Positions 9,288-18,388 of a DNA stretch of 64,000 bases are shown piece by piece; the first letter of the stretch is position 1; each line of letters begins with the position of its first letter. This stretch comes from an uncultured beta proteobacterium. Its GTDB lineage: Bacteria > Pseudomonadota > Gammaproteobacteria > Burkholderiales > Burkholderiaceae_C. The notes below the pieces were generated by a model. The model was not told the origin of the DNA and made no database searches. It worked only from the letters and a program-made list of their open reading frames with translations. The position numbers and the translations under genes were made by a program. The stretch is from the NCBI GenBank assembly GCA_903930255.1, contig CAIYYA010000249.1:17000-80999 (forward strand). Direction: 5' to 3'.

Positions 9288-9985
9288 TTCAGCACCGCTT
9301 CAATTGCTTCCATTGAGGTGTGGCGCACATCCGCACCCTTGACAACATAAATAATCAACTCTGCAATATTTTTCGCGTGATCGCCAATGCGCTCAATCGA
9401 TTTGGCTAAAAACAGCAGGTTCAAACTGGCTGAAATCATGCGCGGGTCTTCCATCATGTAGGTGATGAGCTTTCTCACGAAGCCATCAAATTCTTTGTCA
9501 ATCAGGTAATCATCTTTCATGATCGACACCGCCGCAGCGGTATCAAGCCGGGCAAACGCATCGAGTGCTTTACGCAACAAATTCGAAGCCAGGTCAGAGG
9601 CCACTTTGAGCTCAAGTGATGGCAGGGAACGTGGGGCACCGTTTTCGATGATCAGTCGCACCATGCGGGCAATTTTTTCTGCTTCATCGCCAACCCGTTC
9701 CAGGTTGGCTGTGATTTTAGAAATAGCGATCAGCAAACGCAGATCGACCGCAGTTGGCTGGCGCCTGGCAATGATGCTGGAGAGCTCTCGGTCAATCTCG
9801 ACCTCCATCGCATTCACGCGCACCTCACTGGCGCTGACTTGATTCGCGATGTCAATGCTAAAAATGGACAAGGCATGGATCGCTTGGCGAATTTGCGACT
9901 CGACCAAACCGCCAAGCTCCATCACCCGGCTGGAGACTTCGTTGAGTTCGCTGTCGAACTGCGTGGAAAGATGTTTATCTGGCAT
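9284..9985 (-). CDS. phoU: PhoU, phosphate signalling modulator
   Basis: All-helical cytoplasmic protein that links PstSCAB transport status to the PhoR/PhoB system and limits phosphate uptake. 233 residues, normal length. Two PhoU repeats are visible: the first includes SRVMELGGLVESQIRQAI and TANLERVGDEAEKIARM, the second includes LLFLAKSIERIGDHAKNIAE; the E/D-rich E(R)xGD(H/E)xxx motifs bind metal clusters. Lies 38 bp after pstB in the same direction. Confidence 0.96.
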   Translation of the reverse strand: MPDKHLSTQFDSELNEVSSRVMELGGLVESQIRQAIHALSIFSIDIANQVSASEVRVNAMEVEIDRELSSIIARRQPTAVDLRLLIAISKITANLERVGDEAEKIARMVRLIIENGAPRSLPSLELKVASDLASNLLRKALDAFARLDTAAAVSIMKDDYLIDKEFDGFVRKLITYMMEDPRMISASLNLLFLAKSIERIGDHAKNIAELIIYVVKGADVRHTSMEAIEAVLK

Positions 9986-10023
9986 GGTTGTTCCTGGCTG
10001 TAGCAGTTTTGCGTTAGTTCTAA

Positions 10024-10803
10024 TTAGCCAAAGCGGCCTGTGATGTAGTCTTCGGTTTCCTTGCGTGCCGGCTTGAAAAACATTTGTTCGGTCGTGCCAA
10101 ACTCCATCAAGTCACCCAGGTACATGTAAGCCGTGTAGTCGCTGCAGCGCGCGGCCTGCTGCATGTTGTGCGTGACGATGAGCACGGTGTAGTCGTTTTT
10201 CAGCTCGGTGATCAACTCCTCGACTTTGGCCGTGGAGATCGGATCAAGTGCCGAACAGGGTTCGTCAAGCAGCAGCACCTCGGGACGAATTGCGATGCCA
10301 CGGGCAATGCACAGGCGTTGCTGTTGTCCGCCAGAAAGACTGGCACCATTTTGCTGGAGTTTGTCTTTGACTTCGGTCCACAGCGCCGCCTTGCGCAAGG
10401 CCCATTCGACACGTTCTTGCATGGCGGTTGTATCGAGTGTTTCAAACAGCTTGACCCCGAACGACACGTTATCAAATATCGACATCGGAAATGGCGTGGG
10501 TTTTTGAAAAACCATGCCTACCTTGGCACGCAGCAGCGCCACATCTTTTTTGCTGGTCAGCAGGTTTTCACCATCGAGCAAAATTTCGCCTTCGGCACGC
10601 TGCTCGGGATACAGCTCAAACATGCGGTTGAACACCCTCAGCAAGGTTGACTTGCCACAACCCGATGGGCCGATAAAGGCGGTAACTTTTTTCTCTGGAA
10701 TTTGCAAATTGATGTTTTTCAACGCATGAAATTTACCGTAATAAAAATTCAGGTTGTTGACTGCAATTTTGGAAGTTTCTTGCGACAAGGTTGCGCTATT
10801 CAT
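10024..10803 (-). CDS. pstB: PstB, phosphate ABC transporter ATPase
   Basis: ATP-hydrolysing subunit of the high-affinity phosphate importer. 259 residues from the ATG at 10803; upstream in-frame codons overlap pstA and are not PstB-like. Seen: Walker [10 protein letters not shown] (45-53), Q-loop region [18 protein letters not shown], signature [14 protein letters not shown], Walker [13 protein letters not shown] and the switch histidine in [10 protein letters not shown]. Confidence 0.97.
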   Translation of the reverse strand: MNSATLSQETSKIAVNNLNFYYGKFHALKNINLQIPEKKVTAFIGPSGCGKSTLLRVFNRMFELYPEQRAEGEILLDGENLLTSKKDVALLRAKVGMVFQKPTPFPMSIFDNVSFGVKLFETLDTTAMQERVEWALRKAALWTEVKDKLQQNGASLSGGQQQRLCIARGIAIRPEVLLLDEPCSALDPISTAKVEELITELKNDYTVLIVTHNMQQAARCSDYTAYMYLGDLMEFGTTEQMFFKPARKETEDYITGRFG

Positions 10804-10838
10804 AAGCTGCCTTTGATGGTTTATTGAGTCAATGCTGC

Positions 10839-11720
10839 TCAAATTTTGTTTCGGGTCAAGATTCTGGCCAAAATATTCAGCCCTAGCACCGCAGCCGTGA
10901 TGATGAACACACCTGCCCAAGCTAATTTTTGCCAGTTTTCATAAGGGCTCATAGCAAACTTAAAGATCGTGACAGGCAAACTGGCCATTGGCTCACTCAG
11001 ACTGGATGTCCAGAACTGATTGCTCAAAGCCGTGAACAAGAGCGGTGCAGTCTCCCCCGCAATACGTGCCACCGCCAGCAAAATGCCGGTTATCACACCG
11101 GCACGCGCTGCTGTCAAAGTAATGCTGATGATCACTTTCCACTTGGGCGCACCCAGCGCATAGGCCGCTTCACGCAAACCAGCTGGCACCAGTTGCAGCA
11201 TGTTTTCGGTGGTGCGAATGACCACAGGAATCACGATCAAAGCCAATGCCATGATGCCGGCGTAGGCCGAAAACGAATTAAAACGCGACACAATCACGGC
11301 ATAAACAAATAAGCCAATCACGATCGACGGTGCAGACAACAAGATGTCATTGACAAAACGCGTGACGTTCGCAAGCCAGCCATGGGTGTCGTACTCTGCC
11401 AGATAAATGCCAGCCATCACGCCAATCGGTGTACCCACGAAAGTTGCCAAACACACCATCAGAAACGAGCCGTAAATGGCGTTGGCCAAGCCGCCAGCAT
11501 CGTTGGGCGGTGGCGTCATTTGAGTCAGCGTGTCAAGATTCAGCCCACCGATTCCCAAAATAATAGTCTCAAGCAGAATCCAGAACAACCAAAACAGTCC
11601 AAATGCCATGGCCAGCAACGACATCACGAGCGCAATCCGATTGACCCATTTGCGCTTGGTATATTTATCCATGCGGGACTGCTCAAAAGCAGCGCCGCTC
11701 AGCATTGTTGGTTGGCTCAC
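10839..11720 (-). CDS. pstA: PstA, phosphate ABC transporter permease
   Basis: Inner-membrane permease partner of PstC. 293 residues with about six membrane segments and the coupling-helix (EAA-like) region [20 protein letters not shown]. The N terminus carries a short cytoplasmic extension before the first helix (about residues 28-52). The start overlaps the pstC stop by 4 bases. Confidence 0.96.
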   Translation of the reverse strand: MSQPTMLSGAAFEQSRMDKYTKRKWVNRIALVMSLLAMAFGLFWLFWILLETIILGIGGLNLDTLTQMTPPPNDAGGLANAIYGSFLMVCLATFVGTPIGVMAGIYLAEYDTHGWLANVTRFVNDILLSAPSIVIGLFVYAVIVSRFNSFSAYAGIMALALIVIPVVIRTTENMLQLVPAGLREAAYALGAPKWKVIISITLTAARAGVITGILLAVARIAGETAPLLFTALSNQFWTSSLSEPMASLPVTIFKFAMSPYENWQKLAWAGVFIITAAVLGLNILARILTRNKI

Positions 11721-12748
11721 GATTTAGCTCCTTCGTTCTTTTTCAATTGCAGCAATAGTATTTTTGAAATACTCAGCACCACGAAGGTAATGAAAAACAG
11801 CACCAGCCCGAGGTACATCAGCGAGGCCTGGTGCAGACCTTCACCGGCTTCTGCGAATTCGTTGGCCAATGCCGAAGTAATGCTGTTGGCGGCCTGGAAC
11901 AAGCTCAGAGAATCAAGCTGATTGAAGTTACCAATGACAAACGTGACAGCCATGGTTTCACCAATGGCACGCCCCAGACCTAACATGATGCCGCCAATGA
12001 CACCGGTTTTGGTGTAGGGCAAGACAACCGTCGAAACAACTTCCCAGGTTGTCGCACCCAGGCCGTAGGCAGATTCTTTAAGCAAGGTTGGCGTGACTTC
12101 AAAAACATCGCGCATAACCGCAGCAATGAACGGAATGATCATGATGGCCAAAATAATGCCAGCCGACAAAATGCCAATGCCAACCGGCGGACCCGAAAAT
12201 AAAGCGCCCAGATAAGGAACACCCGAAAACATGGCCTGCAAAGGCTGCTGAACATAAGTTGACAGCAAGGGGCCAAATACCAGCAAACCCCACATGCCAT
12301 AGACAATCGAAGGGATCGCGGCCAGTAGCTCAATGGCGGTGCCCAAAGGTCGCTTCAGCCATGCTGGCGAAAGCTCGGTTAAAAACACCGCAATGCCAAA
12401 ACTCACCGGTACCGCAATCACCAAGGCAATCAGCGATGTCATCAGGGTGCCATAAATCATCACCAAACCGCCGAACTCCTGCTTCACCGGATCCCAAGTC
12501 GTGCTCGCCATAAAGCCAAGTCCATACTTTTCAATGGCTGGCCAGGCGCCCATCGTCAATGAAATCAAAATGGCAAACAGCAGGGCCAGGGTGATCAAGG
12601 CCGCCCCTTTTGCAGCCCAGGCAAACAAGCGATCCGCCAGAGGACCAGAACGAGCCGATTTATTAGTTGGTGGATTGGTCTTGACTCGTTCGAAAGACCG
12701 TTCAGATGCCTGGTTTGGCATCTGGCTCACCGATAAAGTGTTTGGCAC
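11717..12748 (-). CDS. pstC: PstC, phosphate ABC transporter permease
   Basis: Second permease of the Pst system, 343 residues. A polar N-terminal extension of about 40 residues precedes six hydrophobic helices; the coupling region is [20 protein letters not shown]. The start is GTG at 12748 with AGGAG about 7 bases upstream. Lies 32 bp after pstS. Confidence 0.95.
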   Translation of the reverse strand: MPNTLSVSQMPNQASERSFERVKTNPPTNKSARSGPLADRLFAWAAKGAALITLALLFAILISLTMGAWPAIEKYGLGFMASTTWDPVKQEFGGLVMIYGTLMTSLIALVIAVPVSFGIAVFLTELSPAWLKRPLGTAIELLAAIPSIVYGMWGLLVFGPLLSTYVQQPLQAMFSGVPYLGALFSGPPVGIGILSAGIILAIMIIPFIAAVMRDVFEVTPTLLKESAYGLGATTWEVVSTVVLPYTKTGVIGGIMLGLGRAIGETMAVTFVIGNFNQLDSLSLFQAANSITSALANEFAEAGEGLHQASLMYLGLVLFFITFVVLSISKILLLQLKKNEGAKS

Positions 12749-12780
12749 GCCCTGTCTCCTCTATTAAATGACTTGACGGC

Positions 12781-13824
12781 TTATTTCAGTGCGACTGGTT
12801 TGCCAGCTGCGTCGGTGGTGCTGCCCCAAACCTTCTCGATCGAAGCAATCACGTTGGCTGGCATTGGCACATAGTCCAGATCAGCCGCTGCTTTGCCGCC
12901 ATTTTTGAACGCCCAAGTGAAAAATTTGAAGGTCTCGGTCGCATTCGCGGGCTTGTCTTGCTTGACGTGCATCAGGATAAACGTTGCGGTAGAAATGGGC
13001 CATGCGTTTTTACCAGGCTGGTCTGTGATCAACTGATAAAACGACTTGTTCCAGTCTGCGCCAGCAGCAGCCGCTTTGAATGCATCATCATCGGGGGCAA
13101 CAAACATACCGTCACGGTTTTTCATCAAGGTGTAAGTCATCTTGTTTTGTTTGACATACGAATACTCAACATAACCGATCGAATTGGGCAGCCGATTAAC
13201 AAACGAAGCCACGCCTTCGTTGCCTTTGCCACCGGCACCCACTGGCCAGTTCACCGCAGTGCCTTCACCCACTTTGCTTTTCCACTCAGGGTGGACACGG
13301 CTCAAGTAATTGGTGAAGTTGAAGGTTGTGCCCGAACCATCGGCGCGACGCACCGGCGAAATGTCAGCCTCTGGCAGTGCCAAACCGGGATTCAGTGCCT
13401 TGATGGCAGCATCATTCCACTTGGTGATCTTGCCCAGATAAATGTCACCCAACACCTGGCCATCGAGTTTCATTTGGCCAGGAGCAATGCCCTTGACGTT
13501 AATCACTGGAACCGTGCCACCGATGACGGTAGGAAACTGAAATTGACCTTTGGTTTTAAGCACTTCGTCAGTCAAAGGCATATCGGATGCACCAAAGTCA
13601 ACCGTTTTGGAATCGATTTGCTTGATGCCAGCGCCAGAACCGACCGATTGGTAGTTCACCTTGACACCCGTTGCTTTGTTGTAGTCAGCCGCCCATTTGG
13701 AATACAACGGCGCCGGGAAACTGGCACCAGCACCCACAATTTCTTGTGCGCCGGCAAGACTCAAATAAGAACTGGCAAGCACTGCAGCTACGCTGATCGA
13801 AGAGACTTTGAAGCTAAATTTCAT
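12781..13824 (-). CDS. pstS: PstS, periplasmic phosphate-binding protein
   Basis: Periplasmic receptor delivering phosphate to PstCA. 347 residues with a Sec signal peptide (cleavage expected after ...LSLAGA, about residue 26). The mature part begins EIVGAGASFPAPLYSKW, with SVGSGAGIKQI and VDFGASDMPL forming the phosphate site, and VRRADGSGTTFNFTNYLS. First gene of the operon, with a Pho box upstream. Confidence 0.97.
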   Translation of the reverse strand: MKFSFKVSSISVAAVLASSYLSLAGAQEIVGAGASFPAPLYSKWAADYNKATGVKVNYQSVGSGAGIKQIDSKTVDFGASDMPLTDEVLKTKGQFQFPTVIGGTVPVINVKGIAPGQMKLDGQVLGDIYLGKITKWNDAAIKALNPGLALPEADISPVRRADGSGTTFNFTNYLSRVHPEWKSKVGEGTAVNWPVGAGGKGNEGVASFVNRLPNSIGYVEYSYVKQNKMTYTLMKNRDGMFVAPDDDAFKAAAAGADWNKSFYQLITDQPGKNAWPISTATFILMHVKQDKPANATETFKFFTWAFKNGGKAAADLDYVPMPANVIASIEKVWGSTTDAAGKPVALK

Positions 13825-13869
13825 AGGAGAACCTTTTGTTAAATTAAAAAATTGTTCGTCAACCCTGCC

Positions 13870-13903
13870 AATGTAAGAACCTTGTGTGACAGCGATGTGA
13901 CAA
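13870..13903 (-). promoter_or_regulatory. Pho box and -10 of the pst operon
   Basis: On the minus strand TTGTCAC-ATCG-CTGTCAC (13903-13886) matches the PhoB consensus of two heptamers 11 bp apart, with only the first base differing from CTGTCAC. Exactly 10 bp later comes TACATT (13875-13870), a fair -10 hexamer. Lies about 60-80 bp upstream of the pstS ATG. The best box in the window, and used as the model for the others. Confidence 0.85.
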
Positions 13904-13941
13904 AGAGTGGGTTGTATAAAAATTTTTACAGAATTTTTTCG

Positions 13942-15804
13942 CTAGCGAGACGCATTCACCAAAATCGCGTCCCGCACATACAAGCCCTCGCCTGCGGTTT
14001 TTGCATCATGTTTAGCACGCGCAGCAACCGAAGCCACCTGCTCGGCTGTGGCAAATTCACAGCATGAAATTTTTACAGCGCCGATCGACAAAGTTGTTAG
14101 CGGAAAAAATCGCGGAACTCCATGTCGATCGTCGGCCTGAATGCCGCCTGCCAGGCGGGCCGATTCATCAAAAAGTGACACGGCCAGTTTGCCAAACTCG
14201 GCGATGATTTCTTGACATTGTGCTTGCCAGTTATCGCTTTGATACAAGATGATGAAATCATCGCCCCCGACATGTCCGACAAAATCGCGCTGCGGATCGC
14301 AATGCGCGGAAATAATCCGTGCGACCAGCCGAATCATTTCATCACCTCGCCAATAGCCATATTGGTCGTTGAATGGTTTGAAGTTATTCAGATCGGCGTA
14401 GCAAGCAACAAACTCAGTGCCACTGCCCAAGAGTCGTTCAATATGTTGACTAATCGGAATATTGCCCGGTAAAAATGTCAATGGATTGGCGTGCCGAGCC
14501 ACCTCGATGCGCGTCTCGGTGACCGAGCGCACCAGTTGCTCTCCGGTTCCCAAGCCCACATAGCGGCCATTTTCTGTCACGATAAAACCATCGGACAGAT
14601 AGCGCTGATCATCCGAGGTCAATATGCCGATCAGTTCATCGACGTTATGGTTGCGCTCAATCAAACGGGGCGCCAAATTGGCATGCACCAGACAATGCTT
14701 GCGCCCCCAAACTTCCCGGTAGTACAACTTGCTAAATTCATTCATGAATTGCGACCGGTTAATGATTCCAATCGGCCGAGTGCCGTCAACCACAGCGACC
14801 GCATGCAGTGTTTCATGCTGCAAGAACAGGCTTGCCAGCTCATCATTGGTGCTGCTAAGGCCAACGCAAGGGGCATCCAACACAGCCAGACGACTGAGCG
14901 AGCCAGCACTGGATGCGCGGCGCAGTTCCGGAAATACAGAAACGCGGCGATCACGCATCAGGCCAAGCACTTTTGCCTCGATATTTGCCAGTGGCATGAC
15001 TTCGGGGCGACCCAAAAAATAGCCTTGACCATAGCTAATTCCCAAATCGCGCAAGACACGCATGTCACTCTCGTTCTCTATGCCTTCAGCCACCAGGTCG
15101 GTGTCAAAAATTGCGGCAATTTGTTGCAATGCCTGGATTGTTTTGAGTTTGTCGGCGTGCTGACTGATGTTTTTGGTGAAGTATTTGTCAATCTTCACAT
15201 ATTCGGGTTTGAGTTGTGACCAAAGCCGCAAACTCGACCGACCATCGCCAAAGTCGTCCAAAGCGAGTGACACACCCACTGAGCGAATTTCTGCTACCAC
15301 TTTTGCTAAGTGATCCATGTCGGCAACCCGTTCGTACTCGGTAATTTCAAGCACCAGCATTCTTGGCATGACACCAAAAGCACTGATGAGTTCGATCAGT
15401 GGCATGGAGCCACAGTGCTTGATGACCTGCACCAGAACCTCTGCACTGATGTTGACAAACAGACGGCCTGACTCACACAAATCACCCCAGCGCACCAGTG
15501 CCGCAGCAACACAGGTGTTCTCGAACTCGAAATTCAACTGCTCTCGGGCAGCAGCAGCTAACAAAAAATCGGGTGTGTGAAACGATGTATTGAGCGGCCC
15601 CCTGATCAACGCTTCATGTGAATGGATGGAAGCATCGGCCAGTGCAACAATCGGTTGAAATACCGGGTAAAGCGCGTTGCTGCGCAAAATTTTGGCCAGT
15701 GGCCCGGTGCCCTGACGCACGGCGAGCGAAGACACCACGCCAGGGATCGATTTGACGAAGAAGTTAGGGGTGATATTGAGCGCTTGCGCAGGTTGACTTG
15801 ACAT
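13942..15804 (-). CDS. EAL-CBS-GGDEF domain cyclic-di-GMP protein
   Basis: 620 residues, no signal peptide or membrane segment. N-terminal EAL domain (about 40-290) keeps the catalytic set: EAL at 64-66, NISAEVL, LEITEY, ALDDFGDG, KIDKYF, AEGIEN and GYFLGRP, so phosphodiesterase activity is likely. A CBS-pair region follows (about 300-430), with ILTSDDQRYLSDGFIVTENG. The C-terminal GGDEF domain has ADLNNFKPFND and GGDDF (about 515) in place of GGDEF; it may be active or regulatory. A strong Pho box lies about 150 bp upstream, linking this enzyme to phosphate starvation. Convergent to nothing; its 3' end faces pstS. Confidence 0.93.
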   Translation of the reverse strand: MSSQPAQALNITPNFFVKSIPGVVSSLAVRQGTGPLAKILRSNALYPVFQPIVALADASIHSHEALIRGPLNTSFHTPDFLLAAAAREQLNFEFENTCVAAALVRWGDLCESGRLFVNISAEVLVQVIKHCGSMPLIELISAFGVMPRMLVLEITEYERVADMDHLAKVVAEIRSVGVSLALDDFGDGRSSLRLWSQLKPEYVKIDKYFTKNISQHADKLKTIQALQQIAAIFDTDLVAEGIENESDMRVLRDLGISYGQGYFLGRPEVMPLANIEAKVLGLMRDRRVSVFPELRRASSAGSLSRLAVLDAPCVGLSSTNDELASLFLQHETLHAVAVVDGTRPIGIINRSQFMNEFSKLYYREVWGRKHCLVHANLAPRLIERNHNVDELIGILTSDDQRYLSDGFIVTENGRYVGLGTGEQLVRSVTETRIEVARHANPLTFLPGNIPISQHIERLLGSGTEFVACYADLNNFKPFNDQYGYWRGDEMIRLVARIISAHCDPQRDFVGHVGGDDFIILYQSDNWQAQCQEIIAEFGKLAVSLFDESARLAGGIQADDRHGVPRFFPLTTLSIGAVKISCCEFATAEQVASVAARAKHDAKTAGEGLYVRDAILVNASR

Positions 15805-15938
15805 CGCTTCTTTCTTGCAGTTTTAAGCGCCATACAGCACCAGAGTTGTCGGCTCAAGTTTCAGAAAATTCGATCTGAACAGCACAAACTCCCGGTTTTC
15901 GGTAATGCACCAACAGATGCGTTATCAGCGGAAATTTA

Positions 15939-15972
15939 ACAATAAACACTCAATGTGTCAGCCTCATGACAA
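15939..15972 (-). promoter_or_regulatory. Pho box and -10 for the EAL-CBS-GGDEF gene
   Basis: Minus strand TTGTCAT-GAGG-CTGACAC (15972-15955), each heptamer one base from the consensus, then a 10-bp gap and TATTGT (15944-15939). The distance to the ATG is about 135 bp. The remainder of 15805-16099 contains no gene; it also serves as the upstream region of the divergent 16100 gene. Confidence 0.7.
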
Positions 15973-16099
15973 AGCAAAGAAATCCAACCCATTCGTTAAG
16001 AAAAATAGTCGAAATTTGCTGTTTGAACCCATCATTTAGCTGGTGTTTTTAATTCAACCGTATAAACTGTATACCTCGTTTAATTAAAGGAAACTTATC

Positions 16100-16540
16100 A
16101 TGGATAGCACCGAAGTCAAAGCCAGCCCAAGCAGCAGCATCGCACCTGCGGAAAAAGCGCAAACAACCCCAGTCGCTGAAAAAATTGCAGTCAAAACCCC
16201 AGCCAAACAGCCCGCCAAAGCAGCGCCCAAAGTAAGCAGCAAAGCAGCATCCAAAACACCCGTCAAAGCAGCGGTCAAAGCAGCGCCAAAGGTGAAAGCA
16301 GAAAAACCTTTGAAAGAAAAGAAAGCCAAGTTGGTGCGTGACAGCTTCACCATTCCAAAAGCTGAATACGTTGTATTGGATGAATTGAAGTTACGCGCAG
16401 GCAAATTGTCTCGCCAAGTCAAGAAAAGTGAGCTGATCCGGGCAGGCGTCAAAGCACTGGCAGCCATGTCCGATAGCGTCTTCATGGCTGCATTGAAAGT
16501 CGTGCCAGCCATCAAAACTGGCCGACCAAGCAAGGAATGA
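16100..16540 (+). CDS. Lys/Ala/Pro-rich histone-H1-like protein with ribbon-helix-helix-type C terminus
   Basis: 146 residues. Residues 1-75 are low-complexity and basic, built from AKAAPK/KTPVKAAVK-type steps as in histone H1 or AlgP. The C-terminal 65 residues look like a ribbon-helix-helix fold: a short strand RDSFTIP, then helix AEYVVLDELKLRAGKLSRQV and KKSELIRAGVKALAAM. Probably an abundant nucleoid-associated DNA-binding protein. AAAGGAAAC precedes the ATG. Exact function unknown. Confidence 0.75.
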   Translation: MDSTEVKASPSSSIAPAEKAQTTPVAEKIAVKTPAKQPAKAAPKVSSKAASKTPVKAAVKAAPKVKAEKPLKEKKAKLVRDSFTIPKAEYVVLDELKLRAGKLSRQVKKSELIRAGVKALAAMSDSVFMAALKVVPAIKTGRPSKE

Positions 16541-16578
16541 GCGTTTGCAGGCAGCCTCAGACGGTTGTTTGCATCCAT

Positions 16579-17439
16579 TCAAGCTGTAATAGCCTCTTTG
16601 CTGTGTGATGGCACGTGGGTTGAATACACAGGCGCCCACTGCACCAACTCCAGACGACCATCAAAATGCTCAACCAAAGCAGTGCAGCTCTCAACCCAAT
16701 CACCATCATTGCAATAAAGAATGCCGTTGATGGTGCGCATTTCGGCGCGGTGAATGTGCCCGCACACAACGCCCTGATGGCCTCGGCGACGCGCTTCATT
16801 GGCCACGGCTTCTTCAAAGTCAGTCACATACATCAGCGCTTTTTTCACCCTTTGTTTCAGGTAAGCTGAAAGCGACCAATAGGGCAAACCGAGTTTCGCG
16901 CGCCAATGGTTCAGGTGCCGATTGAGTTTGAGTGTGAATTCATACAGGTTATCGCCCAAATATGCGAGCCACTTCGCGCACTGAATGACACCGTCAAAAT
17001 AATCGCCATGTGTAACCCAAAGCTGGCGGCCATCAGCGGTTGTGTGGATGGCATCAGTCAGCACATCAATACCGCCAAACTGGTGTCCGACGAAATGACG
17101 TGCAAATTCATCGTGATTGCCTGGCACATAGATCACCTGACACCCCTTGCGAGCGCGACGCAGCAGTTTTTGCACCACATCGTTGTGTGACTGTGGCCAA
17201 TACCAACCACGGCGCAATTGCCAGCCGTCCACAATATCGCCGGCCAAATAGAGAAATTCGCTGGGGTGATTTTTCAAAAAATCCATCAAGGCGTCGGCTT
17301 GACAGCCAGGTGTGCCCAAGTGCAGATCCGAAATAAAAATTGATCGGTATTGCTGCGCGACTGCGTCTTCTGTGTCTGGCTCGCTGGCCGTCTCGGCAGC
17401 AACATTCCAAGGCCCCATGGCTTGGAAAGCCGCTCGCAT
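16579..17439 (-). CDS. COG2908-type metallophosphoesterase (LpxH-like or PlcP-like)
   Basis: 286 residues. Calcineurin-type motifs in order: SDLHLG (37-42), AGDIVDGW, GNHDE, THGD and GHIHRAE, then CNDGDWVESCTALVE near the C terminus. The family contains UDP-2,3-diacylglucosamine hydrolase (LpxH, lipid A) and, in rhizobia, the phosphate-starvation phospholipase C PlcP. The ATG at 17439 overlaps the stop of the OlsB-like gene by one base (TGATG), so the two are co-translated. Partnership with an ornithine-lipid enzyme behind a Pho box favours the PlcP role; LpxH cannot be excluded. Confidence 0.85.
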   Translation of the reverse strand: MRAAFQAMGPWNVAAETASEPDTEDAVAQQYRSIFISDLHLGTPGCQADALMDFLKNHPSEFLYLAGDIVDGWQLRRGWYWPQSHNDVVQKLLRRARKGCQVIYVPGNHDEFARHFVGHQFGGIDVLTDAIHTTADGRQLWVTHGDYFDGVIQCAKWLAYLGDNLYEFTLKLNRHLNHWRAKLGLPYWSLSAYLKQRVKKALMYVTDFEEAVANEARRRGHQGVVCGHIHRAEMRTINGILYCNDGDWVESCTALVEHFDGRLELVQWAPVYSTHVPSHSKEAITA

Positions 17440-18287
17440 CAGGCACCCAAAAAGTGTTTGCGATAACGCGGTGGCAAATCGCCAATGCGCATCAGCATGG
17501 GTAAATCTGCCGTATTGAAATCCGGATCCCAAGCGGGTGCGCCCAGCACTTTGGCGCCCAAACGCAAATAACCCTTGATCAGAGCGGGTGGCTCTACGTC
17601 TAAAGTTGCATCGAGTTGTTCCACCGGCAAGGCCAGGCGCGGACGCACATGGAATTCAATCCCAGCGAGATGGCTGGTCTGCAGTTGGCGCCAAATACTC
17701 GCCGCCACATCGCCGCTGACGATGCCGTTGTGCAACATGGGAATGCTGGCGCAACCAATCATGGTGTCGAGCTTGTTGCGCACCATAAACTCAGCCAACG
17801 CGCCCCACAGCGCCATGATGACACCCCCATGGCGATAGTTGGGATGCACGCAACTGCGCCCGAGTTCGACCATGCGCTCACGCAGACTGCGCAAACGGGT
17901 TAAATCAAACTCGAGGTCGCTGTAAGTGCTGCCCACTCGCTTGGCTTGGGCAGGTGTGAGAAGCCGGTATGTGCCCACCACTTGCTGGCTAATCTGGTCA
18001 CGCACCAGCAAATGCTCGCAATAGTCATCAAAGAAATCAACATCGTGATCCGGGATTGATGTGCTCAAACGTGCGCCCATTTCCTGCGCGAAAACCTGGT
18101 ATCTCAGGTGCTGTGCCTGGCGAATTTCGTCCGCATGTCGAGCCCACGAAACCGTGAGACCGCTGCGCTCCATTTGCGGGACCAACGGCTCACTGGCTCC
18201 TTGGAAATGTGTAAAAGGTCGATGAAGTGACCCCCGAGGCATCGACACCAGAGACACCGGAAATGTAGGGTTAGGCAGTTCTTTCAT
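17439..18287 (-). CDS. OlsB-like GNAT N-acyltransferase (COG3176)
   Basis: 282 residues. Contains the hemolysin-like/OlsB GNAT fold: HLRYQVFAQEMGARL, DFFDDYCEHLLVRD, VGTYRLLTPAQAKR, VELGRSCVHPNYRHGGVIMA (acyl-CoA/ACP-binding region) and MIGCASIPM. OlsB transfers a 3-hydroxyacyl chain to the alpha-amino group of ornithine, the first step of phosphorus-free ornithine lipid. About 45 N-terminal residues are a variable extension. The start ATG is preceded by AAAGGAAAAATA. A tandem Pho box lies 58-97 bp upstream. Confidence 0.85.
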   Translation of the reverse strand: MKELPNPTFPVSLVSMPRGSLHRPFTHFQGASEPLVPQMERSGLTVSWARHADEIRQAQHLRYQVFAQEMGARLSTSIPDHDVDFFDDYCEHLLVRDQISQQVVGTYRLLTPAQAKRVGSTYSDLEFDLTRLRSLRERMVELGRSCVHPNYRHGGVIMALWGALAEFMVRNKLDTMIGCASIPMLHNGIVSGDVAASIWRQLQTSHLAGIEFHVRPRLALPVEQLDATLDVEPPALIKGYLRLGAKVLGAPAWDPDFNTADLPMLMRIGDLPPRYRKHFLGA

Positions 18288-18344
18288 TATTTTTCCTTTA
18301 TTCAGTTAAGGACTGGACTTACCCCCTGATGTTGCTGTGCCTTC

Positions 18345-18384
18345 ATGACGCTCTGATGGCGTCTTTATGGCATTTTGGTGACAC
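18345..18384 (-). promoter_or_regulatory. Tandem Pho box (four heptamers in 11-bp phase) for the OlsB-like operon
   Basis: On the minus strand the heptamers GTGTCAC (18384-18378), ATGCCAT (18373-18367), ACGCCAT (18362-18356) and GCGTCAT (18351-18345) follow one another with exactly 4-base spacers. Each fits NTGTCAY with one or two changes. CAACAT, a weak -10, begins 10 bp after the last unit. Four phased half-sites suggest cooperative PhoB binding. Confidence 0.65.
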
Positions 18385-18388
18385 CTCT

